A stretch of 55,324 nucleotides of DNA from GCA-2862585 sp965661345 (GCA_965661345.1 CBFIDK010000010.1:1-55324); one strand, 5' to 3'; counted from the first letter of the stretch, positions 7,785-16,544 are shown. Notes: a model not told the origin generated them from the sequence alone. Numbers and translations: made by a program.

Positions 7785-9239
7785 TTATTTTTTTGACTCA
7801 TTAATGATTAACTCGGATAATTGTTCAACACCAATATTTCCTTTTATAGCATTTACTAGAATATTTTTGTCTTTGTCTAGCAAATAAACCTTAGGTGTGC
7901 CGTTTATGTCATAAAGTTGTTTGATATATGGAAATGGCGTAACATAAAGGTCATTTTCTCTGTTATATTCACCGTCAACAAATGTCTTGAATTCGGCTAC
8001 ATTTATCCAATCTCCAATGTCATAGGTATTTATGAAATTCACCCATTTTTCACGGTCTAATTCTACCGATACTGCCATAACTGAAATGCTTATGCCATCT
8101 TTCAACCACTCATCATAATTTTGTTTTATAACAGGTATTTCTTTTTTACAGTGTCCACAATCAGGGTCGTAAAAAATAACCATTGTTAAATCAGTCGTAA
8201 GCTTATGTAAGTTATGTATTACATCTGAGGAATCTCTAAGTATCAGATTTGGCGCCTTAGAGCCTATCATTAATGGCTCAATTGTTTCAGCTCGCTCAAT
8301 TATTTTAAACATTTGCACTTCATCGATCCAATCAACTTCATTTGTTGCGTAATGTTTTTTAACTAGATGAACGAAAACCTTTTCTAACCCCATTATTTTG
8401 GAACGCTCATAGGTGGAGGTTAGATAAGATACTAAGTACCTAAAAACTTTAGGGTTTGCTCTTGATTTTTCTATTAAAAAGTCGCAAGAAACAATTAGAG
8501 AGTCTGGTGTTTTTGCTGTAAGGTTTTGTAAATACGTATTGATTTTAGTGTGGAAAACGGGTGTTCTTAACATGCGTTCATCAGAAAAATCTAGGTTATC
8601 AAAAAAATGAGATTTATAATACCTAAATTGAAAGGTGCTATCAACTACACCATCACTACCAACTGGATTGTCAGGAATGTCAATTTCTTTACTTGCAAGT
8701 AGTATTTTGGCGAAAAGTAAGTCTGGGTTATTAGTTGTGAATTCTTCTTGAAAACGCATTACCGTTTCACCCATTTCTTTAATCTGCTGATCAATACTAT
8801 TTTTTTCACTGTCAGGAGCAGATTCTTTTTTATTCTGAAGAGTTTTTAATGCATTTTGCTTTTCAGAAATGAATTGCATGTATCCATAAAATTTTTCGTT
8901 TTCAGTTGAGTTATTAAATCTCATACCGCCAATAAGATTATCTTTTGATGTAGAAAATGAAAAGTTATCTTCAGTAATCACTACCTCGAAATAATTCCCA
9001 TCGGGAAGAACGACCATATACATACCATGATCCAATGCTTCCTCTCCTTCGAAAACGAATTTACCATTTGAATCGATTTCAGCCGTGTCCCTAGCGTATT
9101 GTTTATCTCCATAGTAGTAGGCCAACATGCACGTAGAATCATTTAAACCGGCAACTTGACCTTCGTAACGGTACCCTTGTGAAAAGGCACTATTAAATGT
9201 AAACAAAGCTACAAGCAGTAAAAAAGTGTTTTTTATCAT
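7785..9239 (-). CDS. Exported thioredoxin-fold oxidoreductase (DUF5106/redoxin type)
   Basis: This is a 484-residue periplasmic thiol-disulfide protein. I use the ATG at 9237-9239 because it gives a clean signal peptide (MIKNTFLLLVALFTFNSAFSQ, shown here up to its end); an upstream in-frame extension would bury this. The N-terminal region (about 20-110) resembles the DUF4369-like beta domain. The middle is helical and matches the DUF5106 type. The C-terminal about 150 residues are a thioredoxin fold with the active-site motif CGHC in DPDCGHCKKEIP and the cis-Pro region TPFPYI/GTPKVYLLD. It is typical of the Bacteroidota family related to ResA/TlpA, which reduces or resolves disulfides in exported proteins. 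A -7 motif lies five bases upstream of the start, and the gene appears monocistronic. Confidence 0.86.
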   Translation of the reverse strand: MIKNTFLLLVALFTFNSAFSQGYRYEGQVAGLNDSTCMLAYYYGDKQYARDTAEIDSNGKFVFEGEEALDHGMYMVVLPDGNYFEVVITEDNFSFSTSKDNLIGGMRFNNSTENEKFYGYMQFISEKQNALKTLQNKKESAPDSEKNSIDQQIKEMGETVMRFQEEFTTNNPDLLFAKILLASKEIDIPDNPVGSDGVVDSTFQFRYYKSHFFDNLDFSDERMLRTPVFHTKINTYLQNLTAKTPDSLIVSCDFLIEKSRANPKVFRYLVSYLTSTYERSKIMGLEKVFVHLVKKHYATNEVDWIDEVQMFKIIERAETIEPLMIGSKAPNLILRDSSDVIHNLHKLTTDLTMVIFYDPDCGHCKKEIPVIKQNYDEWLKDGISISVMAVSVELDREKWVNFINTYDIGDWINVAEFKTFVDGEYNRENDLYVTPFPYIKQLYDINGTPKVYLLDKDKNILVNAIKGNIGVEQLSELIINESKK

Positions 9240-9244
9240 AGGTG

Positions 9245-9252
9245 CAAAAATA
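9245..9252 (-). promoter_or_regulatory. Candidate -7 element, 5 bases before the start codon
   Basis: The minus strand reads TATTTTTG (exact TAnnTTTG), then CACCT and ATG. Any transcript would be leaderless or have only one to a few bases of leader. Confidence 0.45.
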
Positions 9253-9291
9253 ATAGTTAAATCATAAAACTTAAACGAACATTTAATAAAT

Positions 9292-10200
9292 CTATTTTTT
9301 CTTTTTGTTATTTTTTTTAAGATAAGCGTCAATTGAAACTGCTCCAATAATTAGTACTCCTCCAATATAAAATGATAAGTTCATGTTTTCTGATTCTCCA
9401 AAGATTAGAAGCGCAAGAAGAACACTGTATAAAGGTTCTAAATTCACAGCCATAATTACATTGTATGGAGATAAAAATTTCATTACTTCAACACTAACTA
9501 CAAATGCAAAACTTGTACAAATTCCACCAAGTAGTATTAAATACATTATATCTTTTAAGCTTACATTAAGTTCGTTGAAATTGAAATCTTGAGAAAACAG
9601 TAAATAAATGGAAATCATTAAAAATCCGCCTAACATTTCAATAAGTGTTATTTTTTCAGCGCTTACTTTGTTTACATACATAGCATTAAGTATTGTAAAT
9701 AATGTTGCTAAAAAAGCTGCAATTATTCCGTAAACAAATCCAAGCACATAAGTAAAGTCTGCCTTTAATGCTAAAGAAATTGCAAACAGAACTACAATAC
9801 TTAGTATAAGTTCTCTTGCCTCAATTTTTCTCTTTAGAATTAACGGTTCAAGAAATGTAGAGAAAAGAGAGGAAGTTCCCATACACACTACTGCAACAGA
9901 TACATTTGAAACTTTGATGCTTTCAAAGAAAAATAGCCAATGCGCTGCCACAACAAAACCTATACCAAGTAATTGAACAAAATTTTTCCTTGAAATTTCA
10001 AAATTTGATTTAACACATATATAGAGCAATAGAAAAACAAATGCAATAAGCATTCTATACCACACCAATACGGTTGAGCCACTATCAATCAATTTACCTA
10101 ATATACCCGTAAAGCCAAGAAGTATGACAATCAAGTGCATGGATAATAAACTGTTTTTATGAATGAAATCCCTCAATTTTTTTCTAATTTTATCATGCAA
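9292..10200 (-). CDS. EamA-family (DMT) transporter
   Basis: This is a predicted inner-membrane permease of the drug/metabolite transporter superfamily, about ten transmembrane helices arranged as two EamA repeats. The first begins LHLIV-like (MHLIVILLGFTGILGKLI) and the second begins around residue 150 (FVYGIIAAFLATLFTILNA). The C-terminus is a Lys/Asn-rich tail. The substrate cannot be inferred. The start is uncertain: the longest frame begins at a TTG (10198-10200, 302 residues), while the first in-frame ATG (10138-10140, 282 residues) sits immediately before the first helix. Homologues usually carry a short charged leader, so I keep TTG. It is divergent from yaaA with only 39 bases between, so the two probably share a promoter region. 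Confidence 0.85.
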   Translation of the reverse strand: MHDKIRKKLRDFIHKNSLLSMHLIVILLGFTGILGKLIDSGSTVLVWYRMLIAFVFLLLYICVKSNFEISRKNFVQLLGIGFVVAAHWLFFFESIKVSNVSVAVVCMGTSSLFSTFLEPLILKRKIEARELILSIVVLFAISLALKADFTYVLGFVYGIIAAFLATLFTILNAMYVNKVSAEKITLIEMLGGFLMISIYLLFSQDFNFNELNVSLKDIMYLILLGGICTSFAFVVSVEVMKFLSPYNVIMAVNLEPLYSVLLALLIFGESENMNLSFYIGGVLIIGAVSIDAYLKKNNKKKK

Positions 10201-10239
10201 ATCAAACCGTTTGTTTTTAATAATACAAGTTAAATTATA

Positions 10240-11013
10240 ATGATAGCATTAGTTTCCCCAGCAAAATCACTTGATTTTAATAATTCATCACCAACTTCTA
10301 CGTTCAGCGAGCCTAATTTTTTGAATAAAAGTCAAGAGTTAGTGAATGTTTTAAAAACGTATTCACCGTCTCAAATTTCTAAACTCATGAAAATTAGTTT
10401 GGACTTAGGCAAATTAAATTGCGATAGGTATCAAGAATGGGGTAGACCTTTTAATTTAGATAATGCTAAACAATCGATTTTTGCATTTACAGGTGATGTT
10501 TATAAAGGCTTGGATGCCAATTCTATGACTGAAAAGAATTTAGACTTTTGTCAAAAACACTTTAGAATTTTGTCTGGATTGTATGGAATGCTTAAACCTC
10601 TTGACCTAATACAAGCTTACAGACTTGAAATGGGTACTAAAACGCAATTTAACAACGCTCATGACAATTTATATTCATTTTGGAAAGAAACCCTAACTAA
10701 TAGTCTTAACGACGAATTAAAGGCTAGTAACTCAAGTTATGTGTTAAATTTAGCATCCAATGAATATTCAAAAGCTATAAATTTTAAGAACGTTGAGGCT
10801 GAAGTCATTTCGCCAGTTTTTAAAGACTGGAAGAATGGCGAATATAAAATCATTAGCTTTTATGCCAAAAAGGCTAGGGGATTAATGGGGCGATTTTTCA
10901 TTAATAATGAGATTATGAAGCCAGAATTACTTAAAGGTTTTGATTATGAAGGTTATTCATATAATCATGAGTTATCCAACGATCAACCTTTCACTTTTAC
11001 ACGGAAATTGTAA
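10240..11013 (+). CDS. yaaA: YaaA/DUF328 peroxide-stress protein
   Basis: This is a 257-residue member of the YaaA (DUF328) family. In E. coli YaaA lowers intracellular free iron during peroxide stress and binds DNA. Hallmarks seen: the N-terminal SPAKSLDF, FTGDVYKGLDA about residue 85-95, LSGLYGMLKPLD, the YRLEMGTK segment, and the C-terminal YAKKARGLM and FTFTR. The length matches the family (about 250-258). It is transcribed divergently from the EamA gene. Nothing follows it in the same direction for about 500 bases. Function in this lineage is extrapolated from E. coli. Confidence 0.93.
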   Translation: MIALVSPAKSLDFNNSSPTSTFSEPNFLNKSQELVNVLKTYSPSQISKLMKISLDLGKLNCDRYQEWGRPFNLDNAKQSIFAFTGDVYKGLDANSMTEKNLDFCQKHFRILSGLYGMLKPLDLIQAYRLEMGTKTQFNNAHDNLYSFWKETLTNSLNDELKASNSSYVLNLASNEYSKAINFKNVEAEVISPVFKDWKNGEYKIISFYAKKARGLMGRFFINNEIMKPELLKGFDYEGYSYNHELSNDQPFTFTRKL

Positions 11014-11514
11014 CAGAATTCTCTTTTTTAATCATGAAGACTGCCTACTATTTGGTCGTAAACTGTACTATTTTCCACAAAGAATTATGTTAATAACTTT
11101 TTTTCGAGGTGTTTTCTTTGAAAAAATTATATTTCTCTCTAGCAGCTTTTATTTGTTGAATTTCGCACTTCAACAGATGGTAAAACATCATCAGTTGAAG
11201 TTGGAGTTAAATTTATTTAGGAAAATCAAACATTATTATATAATGCTGATTATCTGATACTTACAAGATTTATTAAACGATAAAATGAACACTTTTATTT
11301 TTAAATATTAATTTTCTAAAATCATTTATAACATGATTGATTGCTTCTTTCGTAATGAGGTAAAATAGACGCAATGATTTAATATCAATAGCTTAAAAAT
11401 TAATTGTCAATAATTATTATTGTTTTTTTCTCTTAAAAAAAGATTGACGATTGTATTTTTTTATAAATTGAACTCGATAAAAGAAACATATTAATTAATT
11501 AAAATTTTATAATT
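11014..11514. other. 501-base stretch without an intact gene
   Basis: This is the longest gene-free stretch of the window. Its first half contains what looks like the debris of a secreted-protein gene (separate entry, 11118-11220). The second half is extremely AT-rich, with a perfect 15-base palindrome of the CAATAAT-T-ATTATTG type at 11408-11422 followed by seven T, which may be a weak terminator. No tRNA, riboswitch or conserved ORF was recognised. It presumably also carries the promoter of the small gene at 11515, but I found no exact TAnnTTTG there. Confidence 0.6.
11118..11220 (+). pseudogene. Possible remnant of an exported beta-rich protein gene
   Basis: A TTG at 11118 opens a signal-peptide-like LKKLYFSLAAF that stops after 13 codons. 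In the next frame, without interruption up to TAG at 11218-11220, one reads FRTSTDGKTSSVEVGVKFI. This resembles the last strand of an outer-membrane or secreted beta protein, which in Bacteroidota often ends in an aromatic/Ile strand. The two pieces are in different frames and are joined within a few bases, as expected if an internal deletion fused the 5' and 3' ends of one gene. The evidence is compositional only; coincidence is quite possible. Confidence 0.28.
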
Positions 11515-11715
11515 ATGGCATTTTCGCACACTAATAGTAAAGGTCAAACTTATTACTTAAACTCTAAAGATGTAACTTTAAAGTCAACAGGAAGAGTTCA
11601 AACAATTTATTATTTCTCTAAAGATGAGCGTAGCACTGGCTTGGACGCTGTTCCTGCAGGAAAAACGGTTGTTGAAAACCCTAAAACTGGTCTTCCTTTC
11701 TTAAAGAAGGCATAG
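11515..11715 (+). CDS. Conserved 66-residue small protein, function unknown
   Basis: This short, soluble, basic protein has no signal peptide or membrane segment. It reads as one compact unit: HTNSKGQTYYLNSKDV, a strand pair around VQTIYYFSKDER, and a C-terminal AGKTVVENPKTGLPFLKK. I recall similar proteins (HTNSKGxTYYLN start, IYYFSxDER, ENPxxGxP end) as uncharacterised small proteins in several bacteria, so it is probably a real conserved family rather than a chance frame. It stands alone between a long AT-rich leader and a strong terminator, which suggests its own promoter and possibly abundant expression. The C-terminal ENPKTGLP resembles short regulatory or nucleic-acid-binding tails only superficially. 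I do not assign a function. Confidence 0.75.
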   Translation: MAFSHTNSKGQTYYLNSKDVTLKSTGRVQTIYYFSKDERSTGLDAVPAGKTVVENPKTGLPFLKKA

Positions 11716-11738
11716 TTTATACTATAACTAGAATAAAT

Positions 11739-11769
11739 AAAAGCCTCTTCAATCGAAGGGGCTTTTTTT
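11739..11769 (+). terminator. Intrinsic terminator after the small protein gene
   Basis: AAAAGCCTCTTC and GAAGGGGCTTTT pair over 12 positions with one T-G wobble and an AATC loop, followed by a T run. This is a strong hairpin ending the 11515-11715 transcript. Confidence 0.88.
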
Positions 11770-11808
11770 ATTTAATAGCTTTTATAATACTCTAGAACTA
11801 AAAAAGGT

Positions 11809-11816
11809 TAGTTTTG
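11809..11816 (+). promoter_or_regulatory. Candidate -7 element before the DEAD-box gene
   Basis: TAGTTTTG matches TAnnTTTG exactly, 28 bases before the TTG start of the helicase gene and just after the preceding terminator. Confidence 0.5.
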
Positions 11817-11844
11817 CAGCCTCATTAATCAACCTTTTAACATT

Positions 11845-13533
11845 TTGAAAAGTTTCTCAGAATTAGGGCTTTCTAAATCATTAATGCAAGTTCTTCCTGA
11901 ACTTGGTTTTGAAACCCCTTCCCCTATACAAGAACAAGCAATACCTTTATTAATAGATAAGCCAAAAGACTTTATTGGATTGGCACAAACCGGAACTGGT
12001 AAAACAGCTGCTTTTGGTTTACCCTTACTAGATTGGGTAAATTCCGATGAGAGAACTACACAAGCGTTAATACTTTCTCCTACAAGAGAATTGGGTCAAC
12101 AAATATCAGGTCAGCTTGAAATATTTGCTAAATACATGCCCAACATTCAGATTCAGTGTGTGTATGGTGGTGCTTCCATTGTGGTGCAAATGAAAGATAT
12201 TAAACGAAAAACCCCTCAAATAGTTATTGCCACACCTGGTCGATTACTCGATTTAATGCGAAGAAAAGTCTTGGATTTATCCAGTGTTAAATTTGTAGTG
12301 CTAGATGAAGCGGATGAAATGCTTAACATGGGTTTTAAAGAAGACTTAGACGATATTCTTGCATATACTGGAGACTCAAAAAACACCTGGTTGTTCTCCG
12401 CAACAATGCCTAAAGAAATTAGAAACATTGTAAAAAATTACATGACTGATCCAGTAGAAGTTAAAGTATCTACTGGTAATCAAGTCAATGAAAATATTGA
12501 ACATCAATATGCAGTGGTTAAATCTTCAGATAAATTTGAAGGATTAAAACGAGTATTGGATGTTGAAGAAGGTTTTAGAGGGGTAATATTTTGCCGAACG
12601 CGAATAAAAACCCAACAGCTTGCAGACGATCTAAACAAAAGTGGCTATCAAGCCGAAGCCTTGCACGGTGAATTATCACAAGCGCAAAGAGACAGAGTAA
12701 TGAAGCGTTTTAAAAGTCATACGCTTCAAGTATTAGTAGCAACCGATGTAGCTGCTAGAGGAATTGATGTAAATGACTTAACGCACGTTATACATTATGC
12801 ATTACCAGACGACTCTTCGTACTACACGCACAGAAGTGGACGTACAGCAAGAGCAGGTAAGAAAGGAATATCATTATCTTTATTAACCAATAGAGACATG
12901 AGAAAACTTGACAATCTGGAAAAAAGCTTAAAACTTAAAATCAATAAGATAAGTATTCCATCTGTTGAGGATATATTAAATATTCGTTTGACAACTTGGG
13001 CTAAACGAATTATGGATTTACCAGTAAAAAAGGATCTTAATGGAAAACTTCTTACTGAAATTCAAATGCTACTTGGCTCTATGAGTTTTGAAGAGCTAGT
13101 TGAAAAATTAGTTTCACAGGAAATCCAATCCTTGAACTATACTAATAATCGTAAAAACCTAAATGAAAGCGATAAAGCTTCCAAACGTTCTAGCAAAGAT
13201 TCTAAGCGTTCTGAAAAGGGTAGAGGCGATAGACGTGACCGTTCGAAGTCTGATTTTGAACGAAAAGATGCTAGTAAAGAAAGAAAGTCATCAAAAAAAG
13301 GCACACGTTTCTTTATTAATGTGGGTAAAATGGATGGCGTTAGTAAATCTGATATGGTTGATTTCATTACGGAAACTGCTAAAATTCGTAAATCAGATAT
13401 AGGCGACATCGATTTGCAAAAGAACTGTAGCTTCTTTGAAGTTGACAGCCGTCACTCTAAAAACATTACTAATAGTTTTAAAGGGATTTACATAGACGGA
13501 AGAGAATTAAGAGTTAATAGAGATTCAAAATAA
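11845..13533 (+). CDS. DEAD-box RNA helicase with DbpA-type RNA-binding domain
   Basis: This is a 562-residue ATP-dependent RNA helicase of the DeaD/CsdA/DbpA group, acting in ribosome assembly or RNA turnover. Visible motifs: Q-motif PSPIQEQ (26-32), motif I AQTGTGKT (47-54), PTREL, TPGR, DEAD (154-157), SAT (185-187), ARGID and HRSGRTARAG (about 330). After the helicase core comes a Ser/Lys/Arg/Asp-rich linker (about 430-485) and then a C-terminal DbpA RNA-binding domain (about 488-562: FFINVGKMDG, IGDIDL, SFFEV). The start is TTG at 11845; no ATG lies near the beginning of the homologous region. typA begins four bases after its stop, so the two genes form a pair that may couple ribosome assembly functions. 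I leave the symbol open between deaD and dbpA. Confidence 0.95.
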   Translation: MKSFSELGLSKSLMQVLPELGFETPSPIQEQAIPLLIDKPKDFIGLAQTGTGKTAAFGLPLLDWVNSDERTTQALILSPTRELGQQISGQLEIFAKYMPNIQIQCVYGGASIVVQMKDIKRKTPQIVIATPGRLLDLMRRKVLDLSSVKFVVLDEADEMLNMGFKEDLDDILAYTGDSKNTWLFSATMPKEIRNIVKNYMTDPVEVKVSTGNQVNENIEHQYAVVKSSDKFEGLKRVLDVEEGFRGVIFCRTRIKTQQLADDLNKSGYQAEALHGELSQAQRDRVMKRFKSHTLQVLVATDVAARGIDVNDLTHVIHYALPDDSSYYTHRSGRTARAGKKGISLSLLTNRDMRKLDNLEKSLKLKINKISIPSVEDILNIRLTTWAKRIMDLPVKKDLNGKLLTEIQMLLGSMSFEELVEKLVSQEIQSLNYTNNRKNLNESDKASKRSSKDSKRSEKGRGDRRDRSKSDFERKDASKERKSSKKGTRFFINVGKMDGVSKSDMVDFITETAKIRKSDIGDIDLQKNCSFFEVDSRHSKNITNSFKGIYIDGRELRVNRDSK

Positions 13534-13537
13534 ACAT

Positions 13538-15295
13538 ATGGAATCAATTCGTAACATAGCAATTATTGCGCATGTTGACCATGGTAAGACTACATTAGTA
13601 GATAAGATTATTCAGTCGTGTGAAGTAATGGATAACAGAAAAGAGACTGGAGAACTTATTCTAGATAATAATGATTTAGAAAGAGAAAGAGGAATAACTA
13701 TTCTTTCAAAAAACGTTTCAGTTACATATAAAGGTGTAAAAATTAATATCATTGATACTCCTGGTCACGCCGATTTTGGTGGTGAGGTAGAGCGAGTATT
13801 AAAAATGGCAGATGGTGTACTTTTATTAGTCGATGCTTTCGAAGGACCCATGCCACAAACACGATTTGTTCTAGGAAAAGCCATTGAGCTTGGACTTAAA
13901 CCTATTGTAGTTGTAAACAAAGTGGATAAAGAAAATTGTACGCCTGACATTGTAAATGAAGCAGTGTTTGAATTAATGTTCAATTTAGACGCCGAAGAAG
14001 ATCAATTGGATTTCAAAACTATTTATGGCTCATCTAAAATGGGCTGGATGAATACAGATTGGAAAACTCCTAATGACAATATTTTCCCATTGCTCGATGC
14101 TATTCTAGAAAACATTCCAGAAGCTCCTTACAATGAAGGTACGCCACAAATGCAAATTACTTCTTTAGATTACTCATCGTTTAAAGGCCGTATTGCAATT
14201 GGTAGAGTTTTTAGAGGTGATTTAAGCACGGGTAAAGACTACATGCTTTGTAAAAATGGCGACCAAAAGAAAGTCCGTATTAAAGAATTATTTGTTTTTA
14301 GCGGATTGGGTAGGGAGCAGGTAGAAAATGTACGCAGTGGCGATTTATGTGCTATTATTGGCTTAGATGACTTTGAAATTGGAGATACATTGACAGACTT
14401 GGAAAATCCTGAAGCTATGTCGAGAATAAAAGTTGATGAGCCAACAATGAGTATGTTATTTACCATAAATAATTCTCCATTCTTTGGTAAAGAAGGAAAA
14501 TTCGTTACATCAAGACACTTGAGAGACAGGCTATACAAAGAGACTGAAAAGAATCTAGCTCTTAAAGTTGAAGCCACAGATACAGAGGATAAATTCAATG
14601 TTTTTGGCAGAGGCATACTTCATTTATCTGTGTTAATCGAAACAATGAGACGAGAAGGGTATGAACTTCAAGTGGGCAAACCTCAGGTTATAATTAAAGA
14701 AATTGATGGCCAAAAACACGAGCCGTTTGAAACTCTAGTCATTGATGTTCCTGAAAACTTTTCAGGAAAAGCCATAGAGCTTGTAACCCAAAGAAGAGGA
14801 GATTTACTAGTGATGGAGCCGAAAGGCGATTTACAGCATTTAGAATTTGATATTCCTTCCAGAGGATTGATAGGCTTACGAAATAACATTTTGACTTCAA
14901 CATCTGGCGAAGCCGTAATGACACATAGATTCAGAGAATACAAGCCATACAAAGGTGAAATTCCATCAAGACTAAAAGGGTCTTTAATATCTTCGGAACT
15001 TGGACCAGCCACATCATTTGCCTTAAATAGATTACAAGATAGAGGACGATTTTTTGTTTCACCTTCTGAAGTAATTTACAAGGGACAAGTAATTGGTGAG
15101 CACTCTCGAGAAAATGATTTAGAAGTGAATTTGGTAAAAGGAAAACAGTTGACCAATATGCGTAAATCAGGAACGGATGATGCTATGAAAATAGCACCTA
15201 AAATTCAATTCTCTTTAGAAGAAGCAATGGAATATATCGCTGACAATGAATACCTTGAAGTTACGCCAGTAAGCTTGAGAATGAGAAAGATTTAA
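13538..15295 (+). CDS. typA: Ribosome-associated GTPase TypA/BipA
   Basis: This is a 585-residue translational GTPase that binds the ribosome and helps 50S assembly and stress adaptation. GTPase motifs: G1 HVDHGKTT (12-19), G2 RGITI (51-55), G3 DTPGH (73-77), G4 NKVDK (127-131). Next come the EF-Tu-like domain II (SLDYSSFKGRIAIGRV), the EF-G III/V-like domains, and the BipA-specific C-terminus with GSLISSELGPATSFAL and the RKSGTDDAM segment. The length is close to the usual 590-610. It starts four bases after the DEAD-box helicase stop. Both products act on ribosomes in other bacteria, so translational coupling makes sense. No anomaly was seen. Confidence 0.97.
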   Translation: MESIRNIAIIAHVDHGKTTLVDKIIQSCEVMDNRKETGELILDNNDLERERGITILSKNVSVTYKGVKINIIDTPGHADFGGEVERVLKMADGVLLLVDAFEGPMPQTRFVLGKAIELGLKPIVVVNKVDKENCTPDIVNEAVFELMFNLDAEEDQLDFKTIYGSSKMGWMNTDWKTPNDNIFPLLDAILENIPEAPYNEGTPQMQITSLDYSSFKGRIAIGRVFRGDLSTGKDYMLCKNGDQKKVRIKELFVFSGLGREQVENVRSGDLCAIIGLDDFEIGDTLTDLENPEAMSRIKVDEPTMSMLFTINNSPFFGKEGKFVTSRHLRDRLYKETEKNLALKVEATDTEDKFNVFGRGILHLSVLIETMRREGYELQVGKPQVIIKEIDGQKHEPFETLVIDVPENFSGKAIELVTQRRGDLLVMEPKGDLQHLEFDIPSRGLIGLRNNILTSTSGEAVMTHRFREYKPYKGEIPSRLKGSLISSELGPATSFALNRLQDRGRFFVSPSEVIYKGQVIGEHSRENDLEVNLVKGKQLTNMRKSGTDDAMKIAPKIQFSLEEAMEYIADNEYLEVTPVSLRMRKI

Positions 15296-15329
15296 TTTCT
15301 CTCGATTAAATAGGCGTTTTATTCTTTAT

Positions 15330-15337
15330 TATCTTTG
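15330..15337 (+). promoter_or_regulatory. Candidate -7 element, 4 bases before the start codon
   Basis: TATCTTTG (exact TAnnTTTG), then AAGT, then the ATG at 15342. This predicts a leaderless mRNA. No good -33 TTG is seen. Confidence 0.5.
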
Positions 15338-15341
15338 AAGT

Positions 15342-16544
15342 ATGAGAATAGCAATAATAGGAGGGGGAGCAGCTGGATTCATGGCCGCTATTGCAGCAAA
15401 AAAATCATCTCCTGATTCAGAAGTGTTGTTATTTGAAAAATCCAATAAACTATTATCTAAAGTAAAGATTTCAGGAGGGGGAAGGTGCAATGTTACCAAC
15501 GCATGTTTCAGTATCTCTGAATTGTCTAAAAAATATCCAAGAGGTGGCGCTTTTCTCAAAAAATCCTTTTCTCAGTTTTTTACAAAAGACACAGTTGAAT
15601 GGTTTGAGTCTAAAGGGGTTAAATTGAAAGCCGAAGATGATAACCGAATGTTCCCAATTACTGACAATTCCCAAACAATAATTGATTGCTTACTAAATGA
15701 ATGCAATAAGGCAGGAGTTGAAATAAATTTACAGAGTTCTATAAATAAAATATCCAAACGTGAAAAAACATTTGATTTGGATATAAATACTCAAACGATT
15801 GGATTTGACAAGGTTATTATTGCCACTGGAGGAAGCGCAAAAAAGCAAGGATTTGATTGGTTTTCGGACTTACAATTAAGTATTGTTGATCCTGTACCTT
15901 CTCTTTTTACGTTTAATATGCCAAATGAAGATATTAAATCTTTAATGGGTGTTGTAGCGCAAAACGCATCGGTAAGCATACAAGGAATAAAACAGAAACA
16001 ATACGGACCATTGCTGATTACCCATTGGGGAATGAGTGGACCCGCAATTTTGAAGGCATCGGCATGGAATGCTAGAGAGTTAAATGCAAATAATTACCAT
16101 TTCAAAATAAATGTTAATTGGGCAAACCTATCAGAGCAAGAGTATATTTCAATATTAAATACAACTAAAAATAGCAACAGAACACTGTCGAATAAGAATC
16201 CGTTTAATTTACCCAATAGACTTTGGGTATTTCTTCTAGAAAAGATTAATATTTCTGTTGACTCCATTTGGAATAATTTATCCAAAAAAGAAAGTAATAG
16301 ACTATTGAACACTTTACTCAATGATGAATATGAAGTTAAAGGAAAAACTACATTCAAAGAGGAGTTTGTCACTTGTGGTGGGGTGTCTTTAGAAGAAGTA
16401 AACCCAGAGACCCTTGAGAGCAAAAGGCATAATGGATTGTATTTTTGTGGTGAAGTGCTAAATATTGATGGTATTACAGGAGGGTTTAATTTTCAAGCAG
16501 CATGGACAACAGCTTATATAGCAGGTAAAAATTGTATTAAATGA
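15342..16544 (+). CDS. BaiN/HI0933-type FAD-dependent oxidoreductase
   Basis: This is a 400-residue flavoprotein of the HI0933/BaiN family (Rossmann fold, NAD(P)/FAD-dependent), widespread and mostly uncharacterised biochemically. The N-terminus has the dinucleotide motif IIGGGAAGFMAA (about 4-15), then the family signature KVKISGGGRCNVTN (about 41-54), a mid-region ATGGSAKKQGFDW, HWGMSGPAIL, and the C-terminal FAD-contact segment GEVLNIDGITGGFNFQAAW. The length is typical. The stop overlaps the ATG of the following ABC-F gene (ATGA), so the two are translationally coupled. The substrate is unknown; bile-acid chemistry should not be inferred from the BaiN name. Confidence 0.9.
   Translation: MRIAIIGGGAAGFMAAIAAKKSSPDSEVLLFEKSNKLLSKVKISGGGRCNVTNACFSISELSKKYPRGGAFLKKSFSQFFTKDTVEWFESKGVKLKAEDDNRMFPITDNSQTIIDCLLNECNKAGVEINLQSSINKISKREKTFDLDINTQTIGFDKVIIATGGSAKKQGFDWFSDLQLSIVDPVPSLFTFNMPNEDIKSLMGVVAQNASVSIQGIKQKQYGPLLITHWGMSGPAILKASAWNARELNANNYHFKINVNWANLSEQEYISILNTTKNSNRTLSNKNPFNLPNRLWVFLLEKINISVDSIWNNLSKKESNRLLNTLLNDEYEVKGKTTFKEEFVTCGGVSLEEVNPETLESKRHNGLYFCGEVLNIDGITGGFNFQAAWTTAYIAGKNCIK

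Noticed and set aside
10940..11257. A 105-codon frame overlapping the end of yaaA and the gene-free stretch
   Set aside because: The first part is the wrong frame of yaaA and the rest is AT-rich low-complexity sequence, with no signature.
11408..11429. Palindrome CAATAAT-T-ATTATTG followed by T7 as a regulatory operator
   Set aside because: It lies in extremely AT-rich sequence where such palindromes are expected by chance; at most a weak terminator.
13137..13409. A 90-codon antisense open frame opposite the linker of the DEAD-box gene
   Set aside because: It mirrors the Ser/Arg/Lys-rich linker codons of the real gene; no start context, no recognisable product.
14239..14616. A 125-codon antisense frame within typA
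   Set aside because: Low stop density in the reverse of a long conserved gene produces such frames; the composition is Ser/Leu-rich with no family features.
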